Shown here: positions 16,037-25,603 of the stretch, piece by piece
Position numbering within the stretch: position 1 is the stretch's first letter
How the letters are laid out: each line of letters opens with the position of its first letter
Assembly: GCA_947462875.1 (NCBI GenBank)
Contig: CANHQJ010000004.1
Location: 1-64,000, forward strand
Source: Verrucomicrobiia bacterium
GTDB taxonomy: Bacteria > Verrucomicrobiota > Verrucomicrobiia > Verrucomicrobiales > Akkermansiaceae
Direction: 5' to 3'
Length of the DNA stretch: 64,000 bases
The notes under the pieces: model-generated
Database searches by the model: none
The model's input: the letters and a program-made list of their open reading frames with translations, nothing else
Told to the model about the DNA's origin: nothing
Made by a program: the position numbers and the translations under genes

Positions 16037-16777
16037 GTGATACCGAAAATAATACATTACTGTTGGTTTGGTACAAAGAGTATTCCACAATCCGTATCTG
16101 ATTGTATAGATTCTTGGCGTAAGCATCATCCCGATTACGAGTTGATGCTCTGGAACGAAAGCAATATAGACATTGAGGGTTGTGCATATGCGATTGAAGC
16201 CAAAGAAGCCCAAAAATGGGCTTTTTTGAGTGATTATGTTAGGATTGATAAGTTAAACGAGTATGGCGGCATTTACTTTGATACTGATGTGGAAGTCGTG
16301 AAATCGCTTGATCCATTAAGATCTAACTCAGCGTTTATCGGATTTGAGTCTCCTCAATATCTAGGCACCTGCGTAATTGGCGCTACAGCAAATCATCCTA
16401 TGCTAAAACTCATACTGCAAGGCTACAAAGCTAAACATTTTAAACTTGAAGATGGTAAATTTGATTACACTACAAATGTAAATTTTATAACTAATATGCT
16501 TATCAAGCATTACAAATTAGTCCCAAACGGTCTTTATCAAAATCTTGCGGACGGGTTACATGTACTCCCCTCCGTTTACTTTAGTCCAATAAGTTTTCAA
16601 ACTGGATTGTGTAATGAAACATGTGATACATATTCAATACATCATTTTTCCGGGTCTTGGTTAGATCCGGAAACTAAAAGATTATTCGCTGTAAAGCAAT
16701 TAATAAATCGAATTTTCGGTATCAAACTTGGTAAATTAGTGTATAAGATTTACCGCATGATTGCGATGCCTTCCTAA
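16037..16777 (+). CDS. OCH1/GT32-like sugar transferase with DXD motif
   Basis: Glycosyltransferase of the 'sugar-binding region containing DXD motif' family (PF04488, related to GT32 capsular polysaccharide synthases). The family N-terminus IPKIIHYCWFG is clear, WAFLSDYVRIDKLNEYGG follows, and the metal-binding DXD is the Asp-Thr-Asp in YFDTDVEVV. I start at GTG 16037, 5 bases after the preceding stop, giving MIPKIIHYCWFG (246 residues). The frame is open further upstream to 15917, but that part overlaps the previous gene and lacks similarity. It belongs to the AT-rich island. Confidence 0.82.
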   Translation: MIPKIIHYCWFGTKSIPQSVSDCIDSWRKHHPDYELMLWNESNIDIEGCAYAIEAKEAQKWAFLSDYVRIDKLNEYGGIYFDTDVEVVKSLDPLRSNSAFIGFESPQYLGTCVIGATANHPMLKLILQGYKAKHFKLEDGKFDYTTNVNFITNMLIKHYKLVPNGLYQNLADGLHVLPSVYFSPISFQTGLCNETCDTYSIHHFSGSWLDPETKRLFAVKQLINRIFGIKLGKLVYKIYRMIAMPS

Positions 16778-16791
16778 CATTCATTTTTCCT

Positions 16792-17856
16792 ATGAGTCAA
16801 CTGGTATCAGTAATTATTCCTTTATACAATCAAGGTCATTTTCTTGTTGACTCAATCTCAAGTCTCACCAAACAGAAACATCAGGAGTGGGAAGGTATAA
16901 TTGTAAATGATGGTTCAACGGATCATTCCGGAGACATCGCTGAGTCCATAGCTAAACAGGATTCAAGAATCAAAGTTGTCCATCGAGTCAATGGTGGCCT
17001 TGCCGCCGCGCGCAATACTGGCATTAATCATGCATCCGGTGATTATGTGGCATTACTGGATAGCGATGATTATTTGTTACCCTCGTTTCTGGGGACTATG
17101 TTAAAGCCCTTTCAAGAACGTACTGATTTATCTCTCTCATGGTGCAAACCTCAAGAGACCGATGCTTGTTTATTTCCGATCCGTCCTTTTGTTTCGGGTA
17201 ATAAGTTATATTCAACCAAATTGACTTCACAGTTGCTTTCGACCAAGCCTGCAATGAGGCTGGTTTGGGATAATCCATTTTTAACTTGTGGCCAGATGTG
17301 GAAAGCCAAGACAATCAAGAGCCTAAAATACGATGATTCATTTCGCAGTAACGAGGATTGGGATATTGCTTGCAGGCTTGAAAGAGCTGGTGGTATCTTT
17401 CAGTTTGTCGAGGGGGTTCACTCACTCTACAGACGACATGGTTCATCGCTTAACAACAATCAGTATAGGATGATCGAGACAAGAATCCGCTGTGGGGTAA
17501 AAAATTATGCCCACATAGCCGATCCTTGGATTTCTGGATTAGCCCGGCTATCATTGGTGTTAGGTAGCTCGATGCTTGAAGATAACGACTATCTCATGGC
17601 ACTTATTCCAGGGGATTCTACTGATGACCATTCCATTATTGACAAGGTTTTTTCTGATGTAGAGCTTTCTGCTTTTGCCGCACTATGGTGTGGAGGCATT
17701 ATCCGGAGAGTCCGCAGTTGTCCCTCATCCAGATGCGCAATCGCATTGCGTGCGATCAGAAAAATCATTCCATTCAAAAGCGTCACATGGAAGGCTGTCA
17801 TGCATCGGATTTATGAAAATTTCCAAGATGTAATCCATACCAAGAGTTTAGGTTAG
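16792..17856 (+). CDS. GT2-family glycosyltransferase
   Basis: GT-A family 2 transferase of 354 residues. Its N-terminus VSVIIPLYNQGHFLVDSI leads to the nucleotide-binding IIVNDGSTDHS, and GGLAAARNTGI and LLDSDDY carry the DXD metal site. A downstream NEDWDIACRLERAGG segment matches the acceptor-side ED motif. The stop codon shares one base with the GTG start of the next gene, so the two are translationally coupled. Sugar specificity is unknown. Confidence 0.88.
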   Translation: MSQLVSVIIPLYNQGHFLVDSISSLTKQKHQEWEGIIVNDGSTDHSGDIAESIAKQDSRIKVVHRVNGGLAAARNTGINHASGDYVALLDSDDYLLPSFLGTMLKPFQERTDLSLSWCKPQETDACLFPIRPFVSGNKLYSTKLTSQLLSTKPAMRLVWDNPFLTCGQMWKAKTIKSLKYDDSFRSNEDWDIACRLERAGGIFQFVEGVHSLYRRHGSSLNNNQYRMIETRIRCGVKNYAHIADPWISGLARLSLVLGSSMLEDNDYLMALIPGDSTDDHSIIDKVFSDVELSAFAALWCGGIIRRVRSCPSSRCAIALRAIRKIIPFKSVTWKAVMHRIYENFQDVIHTKSLG

Positions 17857-19016
17857 TGAAAATACTCTACATATCAGGTCCCTCGTTCCTCGACATGGAT
17901 TTGTCGTTTGTGCGTGCCATGAACGAGCATGCTGAATGCTATTATCTGTGTGATATTTATCCCAAGCTCTACCGTGCCACCGCATTGGACCTGCGTGATG
18001 CCCCACGGACTGCCAAAATCTATCCCATGACGGAGATCGAAGGCATGCGTTCGTTCTCCGAAATGGTTCCCATCAACCGCTGTCATGTGATCAACCGGAC
18101 ATCAAATCATCCTCTCCATCCCAGTAACCTGTTTCTCCAAACTTCGCTGCTTCGCTTTATTCTGGATTTGAATCCCGACGTAATCCATTTCAACAATCTG
18201 GTGTATTTCAATCACTTCTACCTTTTTTTGTTTCGTCAAAAACTGATCATCAGCATACACGATCCCTTCCCGCACAGCGGTGAGGAACAGGATGCCCTGA
18301 GCCTTAGCGCGAGACTCTACCGTTTCTTGAATCGATTGCTTGTTCGCCGTCATTTGCTATACAATGAAAAAATGACCGATGCGTATGCTCTGAGCCGTCG
18401 TATTTCGCCAGCTCGCGTCATAACGTCCCGTCTTGGTCCTTATGATTATTTGAAGTCGATCCGCACTTTCTCGGACGTGGCAAGCTGTGATTTTTTGTTT
18501 TTCGGAAGAATCCAACGGTATAAAGGAATTGATCTGCTGCTTGAAGCATTTCAACTGGTATTGAAGCAGGCACCTCTGGCCCGTCTGGTCATTGCCGGTT
18601 CGGGCGCTTTTTGGTTTGATCCTGCATCATACGGCATACCTGAAAAGAACCTTTGTATCATCAACCGATTCATACCAGGGCCAGAGTTGGCAGATTTGAT
18701 CGAGTCCACTCGCGTTGTCGTTTGCCCCTATCGTGATGCGACGCAGAGCGGTGTCGTGATGAGTGCCTTCGCTTTCTGCAAGCCGGTTATTGTCACGGAT
18801 GTGGGTGCGTTGCGTGAAGTGGTAGAGCACGAAGTCACAGGAGTGGTGGTACCTCCTGATGATGCCGCTGCTCTCGCAAAGGCCATGCTTGGTTTCCTCG
18901 GTGATGAATTTACCCAAAAAGATTGGGAAACCACTATCAATCGTGTATTTTTTGTGGAAGAAGGATCTTGGCGGGCCATTGCTGCTGAATTATTGCAAAA
19001 GTATCAAACTCAATGA
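17856..19016 (+). CDS. GT4-family glycosyltransferase
   Basis: GT-B group 1 transferase of 386 residues. The acceptor half has DVIHFNNLVYFNHF, and the donor half has FFGRIQRYKGIDLLLEAF and a C-terminal segment VVCPYRDATQSGVVMSAFAFCKPVIVTDVGALREVV. In that segment the first glutamate of the usual EX7E is replaced, as in one GT4 subgroup. The start is GTG 17856, overlapping the previous stop by one base. Base composition returns toward that of the left part of the locus. Substrate unknown. Confidence 0.85.
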   Translation: MKILYISGPSFLDMDLSFVRAMNEHAECYYLCDIYPKLYRATALDLRDAPRTAKIYPMTEIEGMRSFSEMVPINRCHVINRTSNHPLHPSNLFLQTSLLRFILDLNPDVIHFNNLVYFNHFYLFLFRQKLIISIHDPFPHSGEEQDALSLSARLYRFLNRLLVRRHLLYNEKMTDAYALSRRISPARVITSRLGPYDYLKSIRTFSDVASCDFLFFGRIQRYKGIDLLLEAFQLVLKQAPLARLVIAGSGAFWFDPASYGIPEKNLCIINRFIPGPELADLIESTRVVVCPYRDATQSGVVMSAFAFCKPVIVTDVGALREVVEHEVTGVVVPPDDAAALAKAMLGFLGDEFTQKDWETTINRVFFVEEGSWRAIAAELLQKYQTQ

Positions 19017-19095
19017 TGTGATTCTGTCTCATCAGCGTCAATCTCGATAAAGAACCTTTGTGAATCACGCAACATCCCTTAACTTTAAGTAATCC

Positions 19096-20631
19096 ATGCA
19101 AAGTATTTCCATATCCAGGTTCATCATATTGCTGCTAGGCATATTTTATGCCATCTACATTTTGATCGAAGCGATCACGAGCAGGACGTCAGTTTTGGGA
19201 AAATTGTATTTGTATATAGCCATTGCCGCGTTCCTCACGGGCTTGCTCAAGCCTCGCGTCGCGATATTTGTCTTGATTTTTTGCACGGCCTACATTGACT
19301 TCTTCAAACGTTTGATGGTTATAGCGGGTGAACCTACCAATGTTGATCTTATTTACTCACTTGCCACTCCTCCATTATTGTGTGCAGGGGCAATGATCAA
19401 TTTGATGCTCAGTGCTGTAATGGGAAAAATCGAAGTCACGCGCAGCTTAATATCGACTTTTGTGTTTGCATGTGGAGTGATGTTCACTGCCGTAGTCACA
19501 TCTACAGGGGAGGGAGCGCGGAGTTTTGGTGGACTGGTCAATTTTGCTGCCTATCCTTTCCTTTTGGTATTGATTCCAGTTTTTTTCAAGAAAACAGCGG
19601 ACAAAGTCAGATTGATGAAGTTCATTTATATCCTGTTCATCGGCGTGGCACTTTATATGATCAAGCATGGATTGTATGGGCTGGCTGATTTTGAGTATGC
19701 ATACCTGTTAACAAATCTGAGTCAGGAAGTCCGGATTCTCGTGGAAGGAGAAAATATGCGCTGCTTTTCGACAATGAATGGCGCGGGGATCGTGTCAGTC
19801 ATGTGCGCGCTCATGTTCTTCTGGTCATTCGCCAGTGTTTGGAAACCGTCATATTTGATGGCCTTTATCAGATGGTGCTTGGCCGCAATCTTCGCAACAG
19901 CCTGTTATTTGACTCTCTCCAGAACAGGCTGGCTTTGCGGAATTGTATCATGTGTTGCCTATTTGCTTTTCCGTAACTGGAAAACCACGGTTACAGCTTA
20001 TTCTGTTGGAATTTTCGCCGTGGTAACGCTGGTCGTATGCTCACCTCTGATAAAAGACATGAAGTTGCTCGATAAAGCTGAGATGCAAATGAAGTATTTG
20101 CTTAAAGGAAATGATTCGCGCTTGGAGCAGGCAACCACCATCGGCTCATTTAATGGCAGACTCGACGGATGGGTCAACTTGATGACCAAGGATCATATGC
20201 TAACGCCTTTTGGCTGGAAATTCGATGGCCAAGATTTCAAGGACTTTGACCTAACTGACCTTGGAGATGATATCATTTTCTGGTCTGTGGTCAAATACGG
20301 TTATATTCCGGTTTCACTGGGATTCCTTCTGTTCATCATGTTTTTGTATAAGCTACATCGTTTTGTATGTTCACTTCCTTTTGGCAGCAACGAGCGGAAA
20401 ATTTCCAATATCTGTCTCGCCACATCGATCGGAATCATTGTAGGCGGAATCGGCAATGCCGCACAATTGAGTGTGTTTCCGGTCAATATCTACTTTTACC
20501 TTTGCCTTGCATTCGTCTATTCCATTTATTTGGAAAACAAACTGGCATCGAAGAACCTCGTCACGGAAGATGACACCCAATGGGGAGGTAATCTTTTGCC
20601 GGAAGCGCAGAACAACCCTCTGCGGGCCTGA
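19096..20631 (+). CDS. O-antigen polymerase/ligase-like membrane protein
   Basis: An integral membrane protein of 511 residues with at least ten hydrophobic segments and a large periplasmic loop near residues 310-390 (LLKGNDSRLEQATTIGSFNGRLDGW). SRTGWLCGIVSC precedes that loop, typical of Wzy_C (PF04932) O-antigen ligases and polymerases. It is a candidate Wzy for this locus; a second such protein lies at 32198-34087. Which is polymerase and which is ligase cannot be decided from sequence alone. Confidence 0.8.
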   Translation: MQSISISRFIILLLGIFYAIYILIEAITSRTSVLGKLYLYIAIAAFLTGLLKPRVAIFVLIFCTAYIDFFKRLMVIAGEPTNVDLIYSLATPPLLCAGAMINLMLSAVMGKIEVTRSLISTFVFACGVMFTAVVTSTGEGARSFGGLVNFAAYPFLLVLIPVFFKKTADKVRLMKFIYILFIGVALYMIKHGLYGLADFEYAYLLTNLSQEVRILVEGENMRCFSTMNGAGIVSVMCALMFFWSFASVWKPSYLMAFIRWCLAAIFATACYLTLSRTGWLCGIVSCVAYLLFRNWKTTVTAYSVGIFAVVTLVVCSPLIKDMKLLDKAEMQMKYLLKGNDSRLEQATTIGSFNGRLDGWVNLMTKDHMLTPFGWKFDGQDFKDFDLTDLGDDIIFWSVVKYGYIPVSLGFLLFIMFLYKLHRFVCSLPFGSNERKISNICLATSIGIIVGGIGNAAQLSVFPVNIYFYLCLAFVYSIYLENKLASKNLVTEDDTQWGGNLLPEAQNNPLRA

Positions 20632-20689
20632 TGGTGAAACGAGCATTCGCTTTACGATACTGATACACACAATTTTTCATATACAGTCT

Positions 20690-21799
20690 ATGAGTCATTC
20701 AGAAACCATCAGTGAAGACTGTGATCTCACTGCGTTAAATTCAAGCGTTCAATCGAATTTGCATGCCGAAGCCCCCCCAAAACATCCCGATTCGCATTTT
20801 GACGGTTTTGATTATCTGCGATTCTTTTTCATGATCATGGTGTTGTTCGCGCACACTGACTTCTTCGCCTATTTTGGAAACCAGTATGAAAAAAATCACG
20901 AGTCCGGGGCCAATATATGGGATGTGTTGTATTTGCAGATACAATCTTGTGCGGTCCCCACCTTTGTTCTCATGTCAATGGTTTTGTTTTGTGTGAAAAA
21001 ACCAACCTGGAGCCGCGCGTGGAACCGCATTGTCAAACTGGCATACCTTTATGGATTCTGGGTGGGAGCATGGGTGGTTTATAGCGGACTTCGTCCGGAG
21101 CCTACTTTCTATGGCGTTTTTGAGTTTATCATTCGCGGCGGCGGATGGGTGCTTTATACATTCACCGTGTTGATGCTCATGACGCCGATGTGCTGCGTTG
21201 CCGAACGCATGGCAAAAATCAACTCCTGGATCGGACCGTTGCTTGCCGTGCTTATTGTGTTAGGAACCTTCGCATATTTGATCGAAGACCTGAAGTGGAC
21301 TAGAAAAATGTATTATTGGGTTCCAACATGCTTCGTCATGGCGCCATTTTTTGGAATTTGGTTATCGCCAAAAATTCACGCTCTTCGATCCTCGGCCAAG
21401 TTGCGTTGGAAAGTGGCAGGTGTTTTTCTACTGCTCGCCTTCATAAGTGCCTGGTTTGAGTGGCGTTATTCCGCTGCGGAACATCTGCATTTGTACTGGC
21501 GGTCGTTTTTGCCGAAACACGCCCGGCCTTCGGTACATTTGACAGCAGTCGCAGTGATCGTTCTCAGTCTTGCGGTTCAAACCAAAGCTCCCCGCTGGGT
21601 GCTTTTCTTTGCCAGAAATTCATTGGGGGTTTACTGTTTGCATCCGTTTATTTTACGCGGTGTAGCACAGCCTGTGATAGATTTTGTGAATCCTTTTGCT
21701 CCTGATTTCGCCATTCTTGTGGCCGTATTGGTATTGGCGGTGTTGTGCTCACTGATTACGGAATTCCTACGCAAGGCATTCAAGGAACGCTTGATTTGA
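20690..21799 (+). CDS. Acyltransferase-3 family membrane O-acyltransferase
   Basis: A 369-residue multi-spanning protein of the acyltransferase-3 family (PF01757), which O-acylates sugars of LPS and exopolysaccharides. The family start FDYLRFFFMIMVLFAHTDFF carries the catalytic-type His-Thr-Asp after Arg. About ten hydrophobic segments follow, ending with NSLGVYCLHPFIL. I start at ATG 20690 (MSHSETISED); the open frame upstream to 20471 overlaps the polymerase gene and is rejected. It is the first of several acylation genes ending at 26473. Confidence 0.88.
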   Translation: MSHSETISEDCDLTALNSSVQSNLHAEAPPKHPDSHFDGFDYLRFFFMIMVLFAHTDFFAYFGNQYEKNHESGANIWDVLYLQIQSCAVPTFVLMSMVLFCVKKPTWSRAWNRIVKLAYLYGFWVGAWVVYSGLRPEPTFYGVFEFIIRGGGWVLYTFTVLMLMTPMCCVAERMAKINSWIGPLLAVLIVLGTFAYLIEDLKWTRKMYYWVPTCFVMAPFFGIWLSPKIHALRSSAKLRWKVAGVFLLLAFISAWFEWRYSAAEHLHLYWRSFLPKHARPSVHLTAVAVIVLSLAVQTKAPRWVLFFARNSLGVYCLHPFILRGVAQPVIDFVNPFAPDFAILVAVLVLAVLCSLITEFLRKAFKERLI

Positions 21800-21851
21800 C
21801 GTTTTACTGAGTTATTTTGCTGGTCTGACAAGCCCCTTGCCAAATCCTCAT

Positions 21852-24029
21852 ATGCAAAAAAGCGAAGTAACGCACTTTTTTGAAAATTTCGTTTCCGCGG
21901 TTCTTGTGTCTTGCGGCTGCTTATTCGCACAGACAACCTGCCTTATTGATTTCGGCAATGACGCTGCCAAAACCATGGGCGTGGATAGTTATGGGAGGGC
22001 TTGGAATAATGTTCATCAATACAATTCCGCTGGCATCGGAAATCTGATAAGTATTGATAGCCGCAAGACCGGGGTAAGGCTCGACATGTTTGCGCCAAAA
22101 GGCCGGATCATTTTCAATGCTTCGGGGGAGCCGACTCCCTCATTGACAGGGCCTTCGGATTTAAATGTGATCTCTGCCGCTAGGGATTGGTTGTTGTTGA
22201 ACGACCAAAATGATGCGCAACTTTCGTTAGGAAACTTGCCTGCACAGGCGGTACTACGGTTGACTTTCTATGGTGGATTTCCCAGCGATCAGATCAGGAT
22301 CACAAGATTCGATGTTACGGGAGGCACTTCATCGACGGTCTACTTGCAGACCAGCGGAACGGGAATCGATCCGCGCGAGCCATTCAATGCCAATCAGTCC
22401 CAAGTGGCAATCGTTGACAACATTACTCCCACGGCTGAGGGCAAAGTGAACATTCTTGTTCGCAAACATTTGGGGGATGCGGGGCATTTGGGCATCCTGA
22501 AGGTCGAAATAAAAAATCAGGTGGATTTCAAACCCGCGGCGGATGATGTGGCTGTAGCAGGGAGTCGCAAATCTGGTAATGCATTGGTGGGCCGCTATAC
22601 GTATTTTGATCGTGAGGGCGATGCCGAGGCTGCCACTGAGTTGATCTGGGAGAAATGTTTCCAACCGGCTTCGGCTGCGTCTCCCATCACGGTGGTCTCT
22701 CATGGGACCACCATTCTGACACCCACCGATCAGGACATCGGAGCTCACTTCCGATTTTCCGTCCGCCCTCGCGCCAAGTCCGGAAGTGTTGTGGGTGATA
22801 CCCGGATGTCAGCTTGGATCGGTCCGGTTGTTTCATCCACGATCATTTCGTCATTTCATGTGGGTAGCAGTTTCACGCAGTGGCCCAACATACCCAGGCA
22901 ATTTCAAAACCTTTGTATTGCGGCTAGCATGCCTGCCTCTTCCCAATGGCAAGTGACTAGCGGCAGGAATTTGCTCTATCACTGGGAAAACGGTCTCGAT
23001 GGTATCATTGGTGCCGGGAGTTATTCCCGGCATGAAATCGCCACAGGATCATACGACGTAGTTGTCATTCAGCCATTCAACGATGAGTGGCAGTCAGCCA
23101 ACATCAACCGCGCGATTGATTATTGCGGAAGATTCTACCAACTTGCTAATGATGCTAACTCTCAGGTTTATTTGTTTCAAGGTTGGCCCTGGCTAAGTCA
23201 GACAATCTCCACCCAGAACAGCATCAACGCTGCCTTTGAACAAATTCGATCAGCCATATCGCTGAATTCTGCGAAACCCGCGCTCGTGGTTCCGGCAGGA
23301 GAGGTCGTCAGAGCAATCATAGAAGATGCACAGACCGGGGTTCTCAAGGATTACAACACCAATAATGCGCTTTCGCGTTCGAATTTTTATATCGACAATC
23401 TCCATTTGGGCAATTTGGGAGCTTATGCCGTGGCATTGACTCACTATGCCACTATTACCAAAAGATCACCCGTGGGTCTGCCCAACACGGCTTTTGACGC
23501 AAATTTTTACAACGATAATGTTGTCAGTTTCAACCCTGCGGTAGTTGCCAGAATTCAGCAAATCGTCTGGGATGTGGTAAGTTCTTATCCGAACGCGCTG
23601 GCGGTGAATAGCTCCCAAGCGATACCGCCGTGGGAACCAGTGATTGTTGTGCCGCCTGTCACGCCACCACCGCCAGTGGAACCAGATCCTCCATTTGTGA
23701 CGGAGTCAGCGACACCGTCCGATGCGGTTTTATTGACCTTCGCATTTGGCTCAGGTTCACAGGGTTCACCTGCGGTGCTGAGCAATCTTCCCAAGCCCGT
23801 TGCAGCCGGAGCACCTGAACAGTTTGCGATGGAGTATACAATAAATCCCGTAGCCGAAACCGAGGGTGTGGTATACACGCCCCACTGGTCATACGACTTG
23901 AAGAACTGGACCATAACGCAGCCAGCGAATACGGTGATCTCTCGAACGGACAATACGGTTAGAATCGCATGGCCCAACACCAGCCGCTGGCGCTTTCTGC
24001 GCATCCATCTGGCGAAACCGGCACAGTGA
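21852..24029 (+). CDS. Secreted multidomain protein with SGNH-like domain
   Basis: About 725 residues. A signal peptide (residues 1-27, AVLVSCGCLFAQ) is followed by a beta-rich domain (TCLIDFGNDAAKTMG..., malectin/lectin-like in style). An Ig-like block (KSGNALVGRYTYFDREGDAEAATELIWEKC) follows, then an SGNH/GDSL-like hydrolase domain with HVGSSFTQW as block I and DNLHLGNLGAYA as the Asp-x-x-His block. A proline-rich linker (VVPPVTPPPPVEPDPP) and a C-terminal beta domain end the protein. I start at ATG 21852; a TTG at 21837 is also in frame. Likely a periplasmic or surface esterase or acetyl-handling protein linked to the adjoining MBOAT gene. The domain calls are by eye. Confidence 0.7.
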   Translation: MQKSEVTHFFENFVSAVLVSCGCLFAQTTCLIDFGNDAAKTMGVDSYGRAWNNVHQYNSAGIGNLISIDSRKTGVRLDMFAPKGRIIFNASGEPTPSLTGPSDLNVISAARDWLLLNDQNDAQLSLGNLPAQAVLRLTFYGGFPSDQIRITRFDVTGGTSSTVYLQTSGTGIDPREPFNANQSQVAIVDNITPTAEGKVNILVRKHLGDAGHLGILKVEIKNQVDFKPAADDVAVAGSRKSGNALVGRYTYFDREGDAEAATELIWEKCFQPASAASPITVVSHGTTILTPTDQDIGAHFRFSVRPRAKSGSVVGDTRMSAWIGPVVSSTIISSFHVGSSFTQWPNIPRQFQNLCIAASMPASSQWQVTSGRNLLYHWENGLDGIIGAGSYSRHEIATGSYDVVVIQPFNDEWQSANINRAIDYCGRFYQLANDANSQVYLFQGWPWLSQTISTQNSINAAFEQIRSAISLNSAKPALVVPAGEVVRAIIEDAQTGVLKDYNTNNALSRSNFYIDNLHLGNLGAYAVALTHYATITKRSPVGLPNTAFDANFYNDNVVSFNPAVVARIQQIVWDVVSSYPNALAVNSSQAIPPWEPVIVVPPVTPPPPVEPDPPFVTESATPSDAVLLTFAFGSGSQGSPAVLSNLPKPVAAGAPEQFAMEYTINPVAETEGVVYTPHWSYDLKNWTITQPANTVISRTDNTVRIAWPNTSRWRFLRIHLAKPAQ

Positions 24030-24036
24030 ATAGCCG

Positions 24037-24097
24037 GGAGCGCCGACTTCAGTCCGCTTCCAAGAAATTCAATCATGCGGACTGAAGTCCGCGCTCC
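24037..24097. repeat. Large hairpin of the GGAGCGCGGACT family
   Basis: Two 21-base arms (24037-24057 and 24077-24097) are inverted copies with one mismatch; the words are GGAGCGC, then GACTTCAGTCCGC. Each arm is itself nearly palindromic (GCGGACT-GA-AGTCCGC), so alternative cruciform folds are possible. It starts 7 bases after a stop codon and fills the 113-base gap before the MBOAT gene. A degenerate relative lies at 10389-10452. Confidence 0.9.
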
Positions 24098-24142
24098 GCG
24101 CACGGAGCATATTGTTTTTTTAAGCCTCGCCATTTCCTTCTG

Positions 24143-25600
24143 ATGCTCTTCAATTCCTGGGAATTTCTTTGCCTCCTTCTGGTGACATTGGTGCTGTATT
24201 ATGCGCCGTGGTCGGCTGGCAGGCACGGCAAGGCTTGGCAAGTGATGGTGGCCTTGATCGCCAGCGTGGTCTTTTACGGCTGGGAGGATCCGAAGCTGTT
24301 GGGCCTGCTCGCTGTATCCTGTGTGGGCAACAGCGTTGCTACAGCGCGCATCATTCTGTATAAAGTGCGGGGTGATGAGACACGGGTACGCCACTGGGTG
24401 AAGCTGGCTGTCATTCTCAATCTGTTGCTTCTGGGGGTATTCAAGTATGCGCCGTTTTTTGCTGGCATGATGCCGTTTTTGCCAGCGGAGTGGGTGAAAG
24501 CGATTCAGGAAACCGCGCCGCCGATCGGAATTTCGTTTTATACCTTTCACGGCATCAGCATGATCGTGGATGTGGCGCGTGGAGAGGTCACGCGGGAGAG
24601 CGATGCCATGCTATCCCGCGGCACACGTTTTGCCAAGGGGGTGCGCGATATCGGCTTTTATCTTTTGTTCTTTCCCCAACTGGTGGCTGGCCCGATTGTC
24701 AAAGCTAAGCAATTCTGGCCACAGATTGCGGCCAAACGATGGTCTGATATTCCGTGGATACATGTCATCAGGTCATTGATTCTCGGGTTTTTCCTCAAGA
24801 TGGTTGTGGCGGACAACTTGGCGGAACAGACCCTCGGCTTGACCAAACCTTGGCTCAACGTTCTGGGCCCCCTCGATCTCATACTTTTGCTGTATGGTTA
24901 TTCCATGCAGATCTTCGCGGATTTTGCCGGTTATTCACTCATTGCGATCGGTCTTGCCGCGTTGTTCGGCTACGAGTTTCCGATCAACTTCAATTTCCCG
25001 TATCTTTCCACCAGCATCACGGAATTCTGGCGGCGCTGGCACATGTCGCTTTCCGCTTGGTTGCGCGATTATCTATACATTCCCCTGGGAGGAAATCGAA
25101 AGGGGGAGATGCGAACTTACCTCAATTTGTTTTTGGTGATGTTTCTCGGTGGTTTGTGGCACGGGGCCGAGTGGAAATTTGCCCTATGGGGTTCGCTCCA
25201 TGGAGTCTTTTTGGGGATTGAGCGTTTCTGCTTTCGCAATCAAAAGAAAAATGATCAAGCTCGTCCGGCATGGCGCTCGGTTCTGGGCTGGATCTACACC
25301 TTTCATGCTGTCACAATATTGTGGCTGACTTTCCTGATGCCAGACTTAAATCAAATCGCCTACTACTTCCGCGAATTGCTAGTACCGGGGCGCTTTTTGG
25401 GTCCTACGGTGTTCACTACTATCGTTTTCGGCTCCGCGGTGGTAGTCTATCATGCTCTAGGATGGATTAGGGAGAACCGCAAAGAGACCTTTGCGCGTTT
25501 CCGTGGCTCCTTTTCGGAAGCTGTCATTTACGGAGTGTTACTATTTCTGATTCTCACCAATTCGGGCCCCCCGCAGGGATTTATTTATTTCCAATTTTAG
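24143..25600 (+). CDS. MBOAT-family O-acyltransferase (AlgI-like)
   Basis: Membrane-bound O-acyltransferase of 485 residues, close in layout to alginate AlgI. It would pass acyl groups across the inner membrane for polysaccharide O-acetylation. The N-terminus MLFNSWEFLCLLLVTLVLYYAP is typical. PIGISFYTFHGISMIVDV and FPQLVAGPIVKAKQF are family blocks, and the invariant catalytic His340 lies in LGGLWHGAEWKF. About 11 hydrophobic segments are visible. The next gene, an SGNH protein, starts 4 bases after its stop, as in AlgI-AlgJ pairs. Confidence 0.93.
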   Translation: MLFNSWEFLCLLLVTLVLYYAPWSAGRHGKAWQVMVALIASVVFYGWEDPKLLGLLAVSCVGNSVATARIILYKVRGDETRVRHWVKLAVILNLLLLGVFKYAPFFAGMMPFLPAEWVKAIQETAPPIGISFYTFHGISMIVDVARGEVTRESDAMLSRGTRFAKGVRDIGFYLLFFPQLVAGPIVKAKQFWPQIAAKRWSDIPWIHVIRSLILGFFLKMVVADNLAEQTLGLTKPWLNVLGPLDLILLLYGYSMQIFADFAGYSLIAIGLAALFGYEFPINFNFPYLSTSITEFWRRWHMSLSAWLRDYLYIPLGGNRKGEMRTYLNLFLVMFLGGLWHGAEWKFALWGSLHGVFLGIERFCFRNQKKNDQARPAWRSVLGWIYTFHAVTILWLTFLMPDLNQIAYYFRELLVPGRFLGPTVFTTIVFGSAVVVYHALGWIRENRKETFARFRGSFSEAVIYGVLLFLILTNSGPPQGFIYFQF

Positions 25601-25603
25601 CCC

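Noticed and set aside
21852-24029. Exosortase substrate (PEP-CTERM-like tail) in the large secreted protein
   Set aside because: The C-terminus (RWRFLRIHLAKPAQ) lacks a sorting motif and a membrane helix.
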